A stretch of DNA of 64,000 nt from Cristatella mucedo (taxonomy: Eukaryota > Bryozoa > Phylactolaemata > Cristatellidae). The translations under genes were made by a program, and so were the position numbers. Every line of letters starts with the position of its first letter. The first letter of the stretch is position 1. Of this stretch, positions 24,690-32,110 are shown piece after piece. The stretch lies in contig WPIO01000034.1 of NCBI GenBank assembly GCA_009760855.2, positions 270,001-334,000 on the forward strand, in the 5' to 3' direction. The notes below the pieces were generated by a model. That model searched no databases, was not told the DNA's origin, and was given only the letters and a program-made list of their open reading frames with translations.

Positions 24690-27600
24690 CGGTATATATG
24701 TATTTTATATACAGGCTGCAGACACCTACGACAGACTTCGATGCCATCCAAGACACTTAATCAGCCATCTAGATCTTCCTTAATTGCCGCTAACGTGTGT
24801 ATATAGGGAGCCGGGCTTTTGCAGGGTAATAAGTTGGCGGTCGTCTCGTGGAGCGCCAGAGAGCTGCTGAGATCTGCTTATCACTTGCCTGTGCTTAGCG
24901 CTAGTGCCGGAGCGTACAGCACCATGGCCATGTAGAGAACCTGCAACGATGTGTGCGAGGTCAGCACACAGCGCTCAGCTCGGAGGTCAGATGAGTGAAA
25001 GTCCGAGCGAAGTCATACCTGAGAGCAGGAGCACGCTTCGTTCTGCTTTGGGCGTGGCTTACCATCTGTACTATGTATACTACGGCGCCATACGTTCTGA
25101 GTCCTCTTGAAAATCTCCGTTCCAAATACTAAAACCACAAAGGTAAATTATTTAAACATAGTTAAAAACCAAACTTGTTAGAAACGTCCTGTAAAATGAG
25201 ACCTTTTCAAGCAAACTATGAATTACGCAGGCACTACAATTTGGATCGAAGCTCTTACCGATGGACGCAGCGTTTCGCCGGATATCTCCGCTCAGAATCT
25301 GAAGGTCAAGGCCAGGCTGCTGCCGGCTTAGATGCTTGTGTGCATGCGCTAGTTTTCATTGGGCGTGTGGTGATTCACTCAAAAAGGAGGGCGTCGTCGT
25401 TTGGTTGTAGAATACATTGTTGCTTTCAAGCCGAGAGCAAAAACTTACCAGGTTACCATTTATTATTTTGTTTGCACACAAAACACTTCTGGAAGAGGAT
25501 CGAACTCGAGAGATTGTGGAATTAGAAAAAGTTCTTTGAAACTAACCAGGTTCGTTTCAAAACAGAGCAGATATGATCAACAGCAAAAAATTAAAAATAA
25601 TAAATACTATTTAGTAGAGCAGTAGATTTTCAATAAGCTTCTGTTTATCTTAGTGTCTGGCAACCAGTATACGTGTAGGATAAATGTTAATTGCCTTCGA
25701 TAGAATGAAAAAACAGGTTTTTAAATAAAAAGAATAATTTAAAATGCTTAGTCCTGCTTCCCTATAAAACCTAAGTGAGGGGAATAACTCTAAGCCGGCA
25801 GCTTCTCCTGGTGTGTTCTACGATGCGTGACTTATGAAAGAAAGCAATGCAGCTCTGACTCGTGCTAACACTTGCACTTCCTGTGGCTTCTTAGCCATTG
25901 CTTTAGCCACAAGCAGAGATCTGACCCATGAGATGCTGCCTGTGTCATATCCAGAGTCACAGAGATAGAGATGTCGTGGAGATCAGAGATCGGAGAGCAG
26001 ATTGATTAATACGACCTTTCCCTTGCAGTTCGCTCTTTCATCGCCCACTTTACCAGCATCGTCTCGCCATTCCTTGCAAGAATTTGTAATCCTCTGGTGG
26101 TCATACCGACAGCTCATGAATTCGGAACCCACTTCCGGCCTCTGCAACCACCTGCAGCGACTTTGTCTCTTTTAAATGTGAGCTTAAGACCTGAAAGTCT
26201 TCTGCGCAGCTATACGCACGCCCCAGCGAACACTATTTTCCGAGCTCTTTTGCGCGCTGATCTTTATGGAGCGCAGTGCAGGTCGCTAGTTTTGGATCTT
26301 AATCAACTTTGCGCGTCCCCTAATCTGCGCCCCTTTCCCTGTGCCTCCGTTGCACGACTGTCCGGTGTGCTTCTGCAAGTTTTTTCTTCTTGTTTTTCAA
26401 GCACGTTTGCGCGCTGCTACGGATTGGCCTGCCAGCCTTACTGCAACACCTTGCTGCTTGTTTTTCGCTCTCGGTTATTGTGTCTTTTGTAGCGACTTGT
26501 GTAGCACTTTGGTAGATATTTATTTCTAATCGAAGTTTATGCAAAGTATCTCTTATTGATATAATTATTTTTTCAAGGAAGTAAATATCGTCGTAACTCC
26601 CCTTTTGCGCATTTCTACATTAACTGAGGCACATTGGTTCTGTACTATTTAGCTCAAAATTGCATCGGTACACGGCAACCCGAACGATAACGATTATTAG
26701 GTCAATAAACTTGTAAATAAAATCCCGACCAAGAGAATGTATTTTCCTTACATGCAACGTAAACTAGATATCTTTACATCCTAAGCTATAGACACGAGCA
26801 TAACTCAAGTGCGATTGGACCATAGGTCGAAAGAAAGTGTTTTCAAACGTGAGAACAAAATAAAATATTACTAAAAAATGAGCATCTTCACTAAATGTTC
26901 ACTAAATAAAGATACAGCGTAGCTTAATTGTGCAAAATAGTTAAAAGATAAGAGAGAATAACAACAATGATAATTGCGTATTCTTATAGCACGCAAAGAG
27001 AACCAGATTTCTTTCCATGGAGCTCACTGATGCTGTAAATAAGTAAATCAATTGAATAGCGAAAACATGTTAAGAGTCATCACGCATAGGTTCACACATA
27101 GTACCATTAGGCGGACCCAGCGAATGCGGCCACGAGTAGGTAGAATTTTTCTTCTATTTAGACGTCATCAATGGACGCTGTGAAAACATTAGGAAGTTGA
27201 GCATAAGAACTAAAGGCACGGTATTACAAAAGATATGTATTTGCAATATGACACAGCTTTATGACTTGGATCTGAAGAGCAGGTGGTGCTATGACTCGTC
27301 AGTAGGGAAGTATTTCGAATAGGTTGTCTTAAGCAAAAGAAAGACGGACCTAAAAGTGGGCGACGAATCCTCGAATTTAATGCACTTCTTTAGGGAAGCC
27401 ATTGCAGATCGTTGAGAAGTTTTGTAATGCGGCAACTGCCATTTTCAAGACAGACTACCCTGGCTGCAAAGCCTTGCTCCGGCTATAAGAGCCTTACAGT
27501 AACAGCCGAAAGGCCTGTGATTATTGAGCTAGAGAAGTCATGACAATATTTTTTTAACCTGCGGATCTAATTGTATGTGTGCAATTCCTGTCGAAGCAGG

Positions 27601-28762
27601 TCCGAATGGTTGCAGCGTTACGAGATTAAATATAGGCAGACAACAGTGGAGCTGAAATAGTAGGCTGGTGAAAGGATATTTTGGAACAGGAAATTCGCAC
27701 TTCTAGCAGATGCTATAAACCTGGCAGAGCCCATTTTGCGAGATATGCTTGTGTTGGCTATGGTCATGCTGTAGCAATCCATCAGTAAGGAAGTTGCTTT
27801 TCAAGACCTTTGTCCGGAGGTCGTGGGTTCAATTTCTCCGATGGTTATTCCTTTATTGCGGCTGCAAGCGGTGGTGATAGCTGTACGGGCTTTTCTGTTG
27901 CCACACATAAAAGAGGTTTTTGAATCACCAAGTATTTTTGTACTCGGCCAAAGGACGCCGCATCAGAGGTGAGGAAGACATATCTTTTTAGACGGTATCA
28001 ATTTCCGGGTTTTTTGGTGGACCGATGGTTACAGATTCCGACGGAATTAAAATCTTAGGACTGAGTGTGATCAGCACGTGGTCATGAGTGCAGAACTTTT
28101 TAATTCTAGGAGTTGAGGACATAGAATTATTGGAGAATTTGCCGATCTATTTCACAGATTTTGCTATTTGCTTAGCAATGCGCAAGAACCACAGTTATTA
28201 ATTAGTCAGTGTAAGAAATTTGGGAGACGTAAGGGATAAGAGTTTAGCTATAATATTGAACGTGTTTACCAAGAATTGCCGATATATTTATATTATCTGC
28301 TAACAGTCCTAGAAATTTCATTTAGCATGGTACCTAGGGTTATTTGTTGCGGATAATAGATTCCTTCTTAACAAAGGCAAATCAAGTGCCACTTACCTCG
28401 TAGGCGCTAGTAACACCCAACCGGAAAAAGACTGGAATGTATACATATGCCGAAATGAGTATCGTAAACACGTACGAAACGATGATCCACAAATACATGG
28501 TGCCATATTTATATATTTCGGTCGGCGTCCCAAGCATTGATATGGCTGACATGAAGCTCGCCAGTATGCTCATTGAAGCAGGCAGTAGCTTCATTTGCCT
28601 ATCGGCCATTAGAAATTCTGACACAGTTTTCTGTTTTCCACCAGTGCAGCCGTAGTATACACCTATTGCAGCAGATAGTACTAGTGCAACTGAGAAAACC
28701 GCGTAGTCGGCCACGGAGAATTTCCCAGGGTCAGCAAAGGCTGGTTCTGACCGGTCTGTCAT
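4706..28762 (-). CDS. SLC5A-type sodium/solute symporter, 5' eight exons of a spliced gene (join of 8 exons, 3' end beyond window)
   Basis: Sodium-coupled solute symporter of the SSF family, plasma membrane. From remembered family alignments it is closest to the SLC5A5/6/8/12 group (iodide, multivitamin, monocarboxylate carriers); the substrate cannot be told. Joined exons in 5' to 3' order: 28762-28397, 25128-25063, 24940-24889, 21861-21794, 19943-19789, 13375-13223, 12723-12588, 4809-4706. All junction phases agree (0,0,1,0,2,2,0) and no stop interrupts the 1100 nt, about 366 residues of the roughly 600 usual. Hallmarks: N-terminal [10 protein letters not shown] and [13 protein letters not shown], the LYAPALAL core, the sodium-symporter signature around YTALGGMKA, RHTFWT and [16 protein letters not shown], and PYFVMD followed by GLPGLF. 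The exon after SGAL|S was not found in 1-4705, so the gene continues to the left. The introns are full of SINE and LINE insertions. Confidence 0.93.
5210..5447 (-). mobile_element. SINE-A copy inserted in a TA microsatellite
   Basis: SINE-A (5235-5403, minus) shows its 3' end CTAGCTGATTTAACAGCC and body. It is flanked by (TA)n at 5210-5234 and 5406-5447, so it landed inside a TA repeat or the tracts grew at its ends. The tRNA-like head is degraded. It lies in the SLC5A-like gene region, downstream of exon 8. Confidence 0.8.
6091..7050 (-). mobile_element. LINE-B fragment (non-LTR retrotransposon, 3' part)
   Basis: Minus frames encode the C-terminal reverse transcriptase region ([40 protein letters not shown]), an open 150-codon stretch at 6245-6697. 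Decayed sequence further right corresponds to the part where LINE-A has its [16 protein letters not shown] segment. The 3' UTR ends in a short ATGTAATGAAATGTA tail, typical of this family's (ATTAC)n end. LINE-B differs from LINE-A at both protein and tail. Confidence 0.8.
7051..9390. other. Intron sequence, nothing recognised
   Basis: Part of the 7.8-kb intron between symporter exons 7 and 8. I see no exon or named repeat except a perfect 13-bp hairpin with a T6 loop at 7438-7469. Confidence 0.5.
7438..7469. repeat. Perfect 13-bp inverted repeat, T-rich loop
   Basis: CCACCGATCTGAA, six T, TTCAGATCGGTGG. A small hairpin in an intron; no function is evident. Confidence 0.9.
9391..11575 (-). 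mobile_element. LINE-A, longest copy (reverse transcriptase to 3' tail)
   Basis: Best reference for the family. From right to left: linker and fingers region of reverse transcriptase (frame 11452-10748), palm with [14 protein letters not shown] and the catalytic [11 protein letters not shown] (frame 10651-10277), thumb and C-terminal domain ([27 protein letters not shown]; 10067-9717 and nearby frames), a 3' UTR with CATGCTGACCCTGTGCATGT, then the hairpin (AAAGCGCC .. GGCGCTTT) and an irregular ATT tail at 9391-9470. Stops and frameshifts separate the frames. The 5' end is truncated at about 11575, and the endonuclease domain is absent. The clade is L2/CR1-like by RT motifs and 3' hairpin. 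It lies in the symporter intron. Confidence 0.92.
10277..11452 (-). pseudogene. LINE-A reverse transcriptase, broken
   Basis: Two frames (11452-10748, 234 codons; 10651-10277, 124 codons) together span the RT core. The first ends in [13 protein letters not shown], the motif A region (catalytic Asp). The second carries motif [11 protein letters not shown] and motif C FYADD. They are separated by about 100 bp holding at least one frame break. It is not expected to give an active enzyme. Confidence 0.9.
11576..12587. other. Intron sequence, nothing recognised
   Basis: AT-rich intron DNA between the LINE-A truncation point and symporter exon 7. No repeat or coding similarity is seen. Confidence 0.5.
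12588..12723 (-). CDS. SLC5A-like symporter, exon 7 (residues 287-332)
   Basis: A 136-bp exon between acceptor GTCCGTTTTAG and donor GTAATT. It encodes a membrane helix starting [16 protein letters not shown], then [16 protein letters not shown]. The Y-K-D-C-D-P motif is a family hallmark. It ends at Glu332, phase 0. Confidence 0.93.
12846..12930. repeat. Short degenerate tandem repeat
   Basis: AAATATGAGCTCCCGGAAGC and partial variants recur three times with units of 26-36 bp. Confidence 0.75.
13223..13375 (-). CDS. SLC5A-like symporter, exon 6 (residues 236-286)
   Basis: A 153-bp exon between acceptor GTGTTACAG and donor GTAAGTATG. It encodes [17 protein letters not shown] and [20 protein letters not shown]. 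The RHTFW and YGVNQ motifs are nearly invariant in the SLC5A5/6/8/12 group. The preceding intron is about 6.4 kb and holds LINE-A pieces and a decayed transposase. Confidence 0.95.
13730..14284 (-). pseudogene. Possible decayed Tc1/mariner-type transposase
   Basis: An open minus-strand stretch contains, in the order usual for Tc1/mariner DDE/D transposases, a block like 'K-I-W-x-x-D-P' ([11 protein letters not shown]), a hydrophobic LVFIP segment, and [11 protein letters not shown], resembling the F-Q-Q-D-x-A-P-x-H-T motif around the second catalytic Asp. The expected D-E before KIW is lost, and the opposite strand is also open over this region, so the frame itself is weak evidence. No terminal repeats were found. 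Confidence 0.35.
14400..15895. other. Intron sequence, nothing recognised
   Basis: Part of the 6.4-kb symporter intron between exons 5 and 6. Short frames only, with no similarity I recognise. Confidence 0.45.
15899..16825 (-). mobile_element. LINE-A fragment split by a GC-rich insert with a hairpin
   Basis: The LINE-A 3' tail (AATATTAATAATAG, then the hairpin region to 15970) and the LINE-A 3' UTR/C-terminal RT part (about 16350-16820, with [19 protein letters not shown] on the minus strand) are separated by about 330 bp of unrelated GC-rich DNA (15976-16307) that ends at a 17-bp inverted repeat. Confidence 0.75.
16308..16346. repeat. Perfect 17-bp inverted repeat, 5-nt loop
   Basis: TGTTGCTAACCATATGG, loop CGTGA, CCATATGGTTAGCAACA. 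The right arm reads into LINE-A 3' UTR sequence (CATGGTTAG-like), so the left arm is an inverted copy of it. Confidence 0.95.
17085..17600 (+). mobile_element. Strongly decayed LINE-A reverse transcriptase
   Basis: Plus-strand remnants: a motif-A-like stretch near 17150 ([16 protein letters not shown]) and [20 protein letters not shown] at about 17365-17430, where ADDTQ has become ANETE. No 3' end is visible. Confidence 0.65.
18100..18580. other. GC-rich patch within an intron
   Basis: A noticeably GC-rich stretch with a C11-type run near 18256 and several overlapping open frames on both strands. No protein family is recognised, and composition alone explains the frames. Confidence 0.4.
18600..19788. 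other. Intron sequence, nothing recognised
   Basis: AT-rich intron DNA up to symporter exon 5, with a short TA run near 19586. Confidence 0.45.
19789..19943 (-). CDS. SLC5A-like symporter, exon 5 (residues 185-235)
   Basis: A 155-bp exon between acceptor ATATTTTAG and donor GTAAGTG. It begins [17 protein letters not shown], highly typical of SLC5 carriers (GG-[LM]-K-A-V-x-W-T-D), and ends SGRIDFY plus two bases of Asn236. Confidence 0.95.
19944..21793. other. Intron sequence with a TATG microsatellite
   Basis: Intron between symporter exons 4 and 5. A TA then TATG/TGTA microsatellite occupies about 21178-21263; nothing else is recognised. Confidence 0.6.
21794..21861 (-). CDS. SLC5A-like symporter, exon 4 (residues 162-184)
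   Basis: A 68-bp exon between acceptor AATATTTTAG and donor GTAAGTG. It encodes [10 protein letters not shown].. and ends VCTFYTAL. With the next exon this builds the SSF signature Y-T-A-L-G-G-M-K-A. Confidence 0.93.
22078..22168 (+). mobile_element. SINE-A 3' half
   Basis: Plus strand: CACCACTGCAATTGGTGGTG, AGCCGTAAATGCTCTCTTGTC, GCTATACAAAAGGAGGCTAT and CGGCTAGGATTTATTTATTT. A 5'-truncated copy. Confidence 0.8.
22495..24080 (+). mobile_element. LINE-A copy, split by a LINE-B insertion
   Basis: The first part, 22495-22797, encodes [20 protein letters not shown] to ALNLGVIF. After the insert, the element resumes at about 23276 ([19 protein letters not shown]) and continues through [20 protein letters not shown], the 3' UTR and the hairpin GTGCCTAGAAAGAGATTGAG at about 24005 with an irregular tail. 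Several frame breaks. It lies within the intron between symporter exons 3 and 4. Confidence 0.9.
22798..23275 (-). mobile_element. LINE-B 3' fragment nested inside LINE-A
   Basis: Minus strand, similar to 6091-6560: the 3' UTR motif TTACGCAGGAGATTTT, TAAGCGGCTTTCGGTACGCA, then frames with [20 protein letters not shown] and [21 protein letters not shown] was therefore active after this LINE-A copy was in place. Confidence 0.85.
24521..24702. repeat. Compound TA/TG microsatellite with a perfect 62-bp palindrome
   Basis: (TA)n at 24521-24578, (TG)n at 24581-24602, more TA, then a perfect palindrome 24641-24702 with unique arms TACATATATACCGACCG and its complement around a TA core. It lies just downstream of symporter exon 3. 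Confidence 0.95.
24889..24940 (-). CDS. SLC5A-like symporter, exon 3 (residues 145-161), with GC splice donor
   Basis: A 52-bp exon encoding [17 protein letters not shown], the conserved membrane core before the sodium-symporter signature. The acceptor is CGTTGCAG. The downstream donor reads ACAG|GCAAGTG, a GC-AG intron with otherwise perfect U1 complementarity; no nearby GT site keeps the phase. The last base is the first position of Val162, completed by exon 4. Confidence 0.9.
25063..25128 (-). CDS. SLC5A-like symporter, exon 2 (residues 123-144)
   Basis: A 66-bp exon flanked by acceptor GGTTTTAG and donor GTAAGC. It encodes 22 residues beginning [11 protein letters not shown] and ending YIVQM. 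This matches the family segment Y-[LF]-E-x-R-F that directly follows the Tyr-Glu ending exon 1. Both ends are phase 0. It is too short to stand out as an open reading frame and was found by searching for the missing segment between exons 1 and 3. Confidence 0.9.
25129..26974. other. Intron sequence, nothing recognised
   Basis: First part of the 3.3-kb intron between symporter exons 1 and 2. The 131-codon frame at 26097-26492 shows no recognised family and no splice context. Confidence 0.5.
26975..27715 (-). mobile_element. Decayed LINE-A fragment
   Basis: The landmarks of the LINE-A minus copy appear in order but heavily mutated: a tail remnant near 26960-27000, then 'GGACCCAGCGAATGC', 'AGATCGTTGAGAAGTTTTGT' (the adjacent TGCGGCAACTGCCATTTTCA corresponds to the RT C-terminal region), and 'TGGAGCTGAAATAGTAGGCT'. 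Confidence 0.65.
27738..27938 (+). mobile_element. SINE-A copy, diverged
   Basis: Head AAGGAAGTTGCTTTTCAAGA and B-box-like GGAGGTCGTGGGTTCAATT, body GCTGCAAGCGGTGGTGATAG, 3' end AAAAGAGGTTTTTGAATCAC and AAGTATTTTTG. It lies within the symporter's first intron. Confidence 0.8.
28397..28762 (-). CDS. SLC5A-like symporter, exon 1 (start codon, residues 1-122)
   Basis: The exon opens with ATG at 28762 and runs 122 codons to a GAG followed by donor GTAAGTG. Residues about 15-38 form the first membrane helix, followed by the Gly-Gly/[10 protein letters not shown] loop. Residues about 61-83 (with [11 protein letters not shown]) and 88-112 form two more helices. Met1 is chosen because family homology begins within 20 residues of it. 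A CTGCAG lies about 20 nt upstream of the ATG and could be a splice acceptor for a 5' untranslated exon. Phase at the 3' junction is 0. Confidence 0.93.
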
Positions 28763-29507
28763 TCTGTCCTGAACCCTTTGCTGCAGGAATTAATTTCAGG
28801 TGATGATGCTAAAAGCATATTAAGTTTTTTTATTTAGCAGTCGTCGGCCCGCAGCATTAAAACAGTAAATCAAGCCACGAAAAGAATTTTCTAAATAAGA
28901 CTATGAGTTATTTCATTGCACTTCTATCAATCCTGAAAAGAGGCTATCCTGTAGCGTAAGATTTCAAGTGAGGCCAATTTATCACAAGCCATAATATTTC
29001 CATAGGTAATTGAATTAATGACAAGTCCTCGATTTCAGCCTGCCGTACTATTTCGAGTGTAAAAAAAAAGTTGCAATAAGTAACTTTTTCCTTATCGGTA
29101 GAAGAATACCGTCTTAAATACCTGCTATCTCAAATTCTCAGATACTAGCAATCCCAAAGCAAACAGAAAATCCCAGCACCCATTTTTGTAAATATAAACG
29201 TAAGCTAAGCAAGCCGGAATGTCAGTCTTCCGTTAGCCATTCCTGAGGACGCATTTCCAGTTACACTGGCTCAAAAGGCTTCCTCTGAGTAACGAACTGA
29301 AGAAGAACTGCTTATGTCAACTGGATTCGAATTCCAGATCCAGTACTCTATTGACGCTAAGTAGTACGGTTGATTTACTACTGAAGAAAATACCTTTGCT
29401 AGAATAAGAAACTGAAAATGTCAGTTTATCAAAGAGCAATTTTAGCGGCATATGGAAGTGCTGCACAAACGGTCATATCTGTTGGACTCGACAGCATACC
29501 AAAGGAC
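28763..29507. other. Region upstream of the symporter start codon
   Basis: It should hold the promoter or 5' untranslated exons of the leftward symporter gene. I see a possible splice acceptor (CTGCAG) about 20 nt before the ATG, but no recognisable promoter element. Confidence 0.35.
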
Positions 29508-29690
29508 GGGAACTCCTGACTCTGCTATGCTTCCCACTTTCTCGTTGTTGCATGAGATTAAGTGTGCTGCCTACCGAATGCGTACCGAAAGCCGCTTAGG
29601 CTGTGAGTGCGCTATACAAAACTCTCCTACGTAACACCCACATAGTCTTTATGACTTTGTCGAGTTGCAGACGGAGATACATTACATAAG
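29508..29690 (+). mobile_element. LINE-B 3' UTR fragment
   Basis: Plus strand: CTCCTGACTCTGCTATGCTT, CCGAATGCGTACCGAAAGCC, then GCGCTATACAAAACTCTCCTACGTAACACCC region and a GAGATACATTACATAA end. Confidence 0.8.
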
Positions 29691-30296
29691 CTGTATTTAT
29701 CCACCTTGCTATCCAACATTTATCCAACGAGATTATGTCTAGAGGATTAACCAAATGAATTTAGCGAAATCAGAATGAGCATCAAATGATTCATTTGGTA
29801 AAGAGCAGAATGAACGTCAAATGACGAAAGCTAAAGAGCGAAAGTTAGCTCAACTGGTCCTACACAATTCGGTAAAGGAAAATGTAACTTAATGGCTTCT
29901 GTTTTACGCTGTTATAACTCAAACAACAGTTGATTCGTAACAGTATCCAGTATCAATAGATGGCTATATTTTAGCTGTCTCCCACTTGTTCTTAGTAATT
30001 TGGCACGGCTCAGAAAATTTAGACAACAGAATTTAGGCGAATAGTGAAGTGACTTTGGAGCTTCTTAGTGCAACTGATTGCCTTTGGGTGCGAGCACCGC
30101 AACGCAGTTGGAGCGCTAATTTGTAACGAGAGTGTATGTAGGACAATGCACTTTGTTGACCCTGCCCAGAGCAACTAGTCGTTTAGACCAACGTCAGCGC
30201 GGTCGATGTAAATATACTCTGGCTGCACAATCAAAACCTGCAAAAGCACGGTTTGATAGTGAGTTAAATTTATCATCCATAAGTCACAGACAACTA

Positions 30297-30385
30297 TAAT
30301 AATAATATAATAATAATAATGCACTTTATAAAGCGCCCTCAGAGAACTTAATCTCTTTTTAGGCGCTTTACATTTGCTGCAAAGT
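30297..30385 (-). mobile_element. LINE-A 3' tail only
   Basis: (AAT)n-like run, then AAAGCGCCCTCAGAGAACTT and GGCGCTTTACATTTGCTGC: the hairpin with its tail, minus orientation, with no coding part. Confidence 0.8.
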
Positions 30386-30734
30386 GAATGATGTCACCGA
30401 TGTCTTATCTGCGTTGAGGCTTCGTCTTGAAATCACAGTTTTACAATGAGGATACAGCAATGATCAGTGTCAAAGAAGGGAAAAATGGGGAGATAATTGG
30501 CTAATTTGCCTATTTAGCTGCTAGAACAGCTGAGTTGGCGCAGTGGAAAGCTGCCGGGAAAGCGAGAGCGACCATAAGTTACGCTGCGCCTGCCTACAAA
30601 AAGTGATGGAGATGCATAATATTCATGAGAATGTGATTTACAACAACCATCACGGGCAAGCTAGTTTTCACAGCAACTAATTACAATTACAAAAAGGAGC
30701 CACGCTGGATAAAAGAGCGAAATTAACCAAATTA

Positions 30735-30872
30735 AACTAACAATTGGTCTAGCGGTTAAGGTGCTCGCCCCGACAGAGGTCTGACTGAGGTCGTGGGCTC
30801 GAGCCCCGAGGTATATGTGAAGCGCCTGAATAGAGATTAAGTTCTCTTGGGGCGCTATATAAATGAATTATA
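30735..30872 (+). mobile_element. SINE-B copy (tRNA head, LINE-A-like 3' hairpin)
   Basis: A tRNA-like head with A-box-like TCTAGCGGTTAAGGTGCTC and B-box-like GGTCGTGGGCTCGAGCCCC. It is followed within 20 bp by GTGAAGCGCCTGAATAGAG, ATTAAGTTCTCT and GGGGCGCTATATAAATG. The hairpin matches the LINE-A 3' end, including the shared core AGAGATTAAGTTCTCT. Confidence 0.88.
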
Positions 30873-31039
30873 TTTGAATTACATTTAATTAACAAATTAA
30901 CAAAGAAAATTAACAAAGAAAGCCACTCAGCGACACACTGAGCCGAAGCAGCTCAGCAGATGCGTCGCATTCGCCAAGCTCTCTCAAAATCTCGAACAAG
31001 ACGAGACTTAAAAGGGAAGCAAGCCCTGGAGCTTTTTGC

Positions 31040-32110
31040 TGTCGTAGCTGCCGATTGCAAACGCCGGTAGACCAGCAAGCGTTGAGTTACAGTAGTCGAG
31101 ACGGGATGTGACGAAATCCATGGGCCAGTTTTTATTTAGCATCCCTGTCTAAGGAAGCCCGAATATTTTATCAGTGCTGTGTAGCTTGGTGAGCCGTGAT
31201 GACTCGCTATGCAAGGCGCTTTCTTTTCACGACCACGGCCCCGAAGTCGTGGGTTCGAATCCTGTGGTGGGCGATTCTTTATTGCCGCGGCAAACGGTGG
31301 TAATAGCCGTAAAGGCTCTTCTCTTGCTATAAAAAATAGGCTGTTGAATCAGCTAGTATTTTTTTACCCTGAAGAATGCAGACTTGACTGCAGAGCTGAT
31401 GCGGTTACTTTAATGATAGTTCCCTTTGTAACAGGCCGCCTAGATTGCGTACAGATTCAACAGAAGATTGAGTTGGTTGAGCTGGTTGAGCCACTTTTAA
31501 GCGCTAGGTTTTCCAATGAGTCACACATAGTTTGCCCCATAACTAGTAAGTTAACTAGTATTTTGTAGTCACTCAATTTAAGAAGGCTTGCTGCCATCAA
31601 TGTGCGGATGTCATCAATACATGCAGCAACGGAGGTGAGAGGATTTGACACGCTCGAAGGCTGGAATAAATCAAATTAAAAATACAACTGAGTTTATTCT
31701 ACGTATTAATAAAAGCCTAGACTGTGCTTGGCGATCACATCGGCAAGAGGGAGAATATAAACTGTGAAAGGAAGCGGACCGAGCACAGAGCACTGTGGTT
31801 CCCCCCCCCCCCCTACTCAAGTGGTTCCTCGGATGATCCTCGTCACGTTCATGTCAATACTCTGGAGTCTCCCACTGAGATGGGACCTACACAATTGCAG
31901 TGCCGTGCCAGTTGAGGTGCCCAGTTGAGATGAGAGCAGCTCAAGAAGGACTTTAGTGATCTATAGTATCAAAAGCTGCCGAAAGATCGAGCAAAGCAAG
32001 CAGAGAGACCTTCCTCAAGTCTGCATTTCTTACAAGGTCGTTACGCATCCAAAGCACTGCTGACACTGTGGAGTGATTAACTCTAAGCCCAGACTAGAAC
32101 TTACTGTGCA
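31040..32110 (-). mobile_element. LINE-A fragment interrupted by SINE-A
   Basis: Minus strand. RT thumb/C-terminal sequence 31040-31190, then a SINE-A insertion, then LINE-A from 31373 to about 32110, with the MAASLLKLSDYK segment near 31570-31600, palm remnants with a C14 run at 31801, and CAAAAGCTGCCGAAAGATCG near 31970. Many breaks. Confidence 0.8.
31191..31372 (+). mobile_element. SINE-A, well-preserved copy
   Basis: Plus strand: GCAAGGCGCTTTCTTTTCAC, CCCCGAAGTCGTGGGTTCGA with B-box GGGTTCGAATCC, GTGGTGGGCGATTCTTTATT, AGCCGTAAAGGCTCTTCT, AGGCTGTTGAATCAGCTAG, TATTTTTTTA end. Nested in LINE-A. Confidence 0.9.

Noticed and set aside
24487-24783. Frames of about 90-100 codons rich in Tyr-Ile
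   Set aside because: Translation of the TA/TG microsatellite.
26097-26492. 131-codon frame in the symporter first intron
   Set aside because: No known motif, no consistent splice sites, no start context; a chance frame.
28437-28803. Plus-strand frames opposite symporter exon 1
   Set aside because: Shadows of exon 1; the minus frame has clear SLC5 motifs.
30530-30600. Another tRNA-like SINE head (GAGTTGGCGCAGTGG)
   Set aside because: Only one partial copy in the window and no recognisable B box or body; not supportable.
31797-31816. Poly-C/G runs (also 16049, 18256, 50938, 52266) as G-quadruplex or regulatory sites
   Set aside because: Single homopolymer runs without the four-tract pattern; those at 31801 and 52266 lie inside decayed LINE-A and look like slippage.
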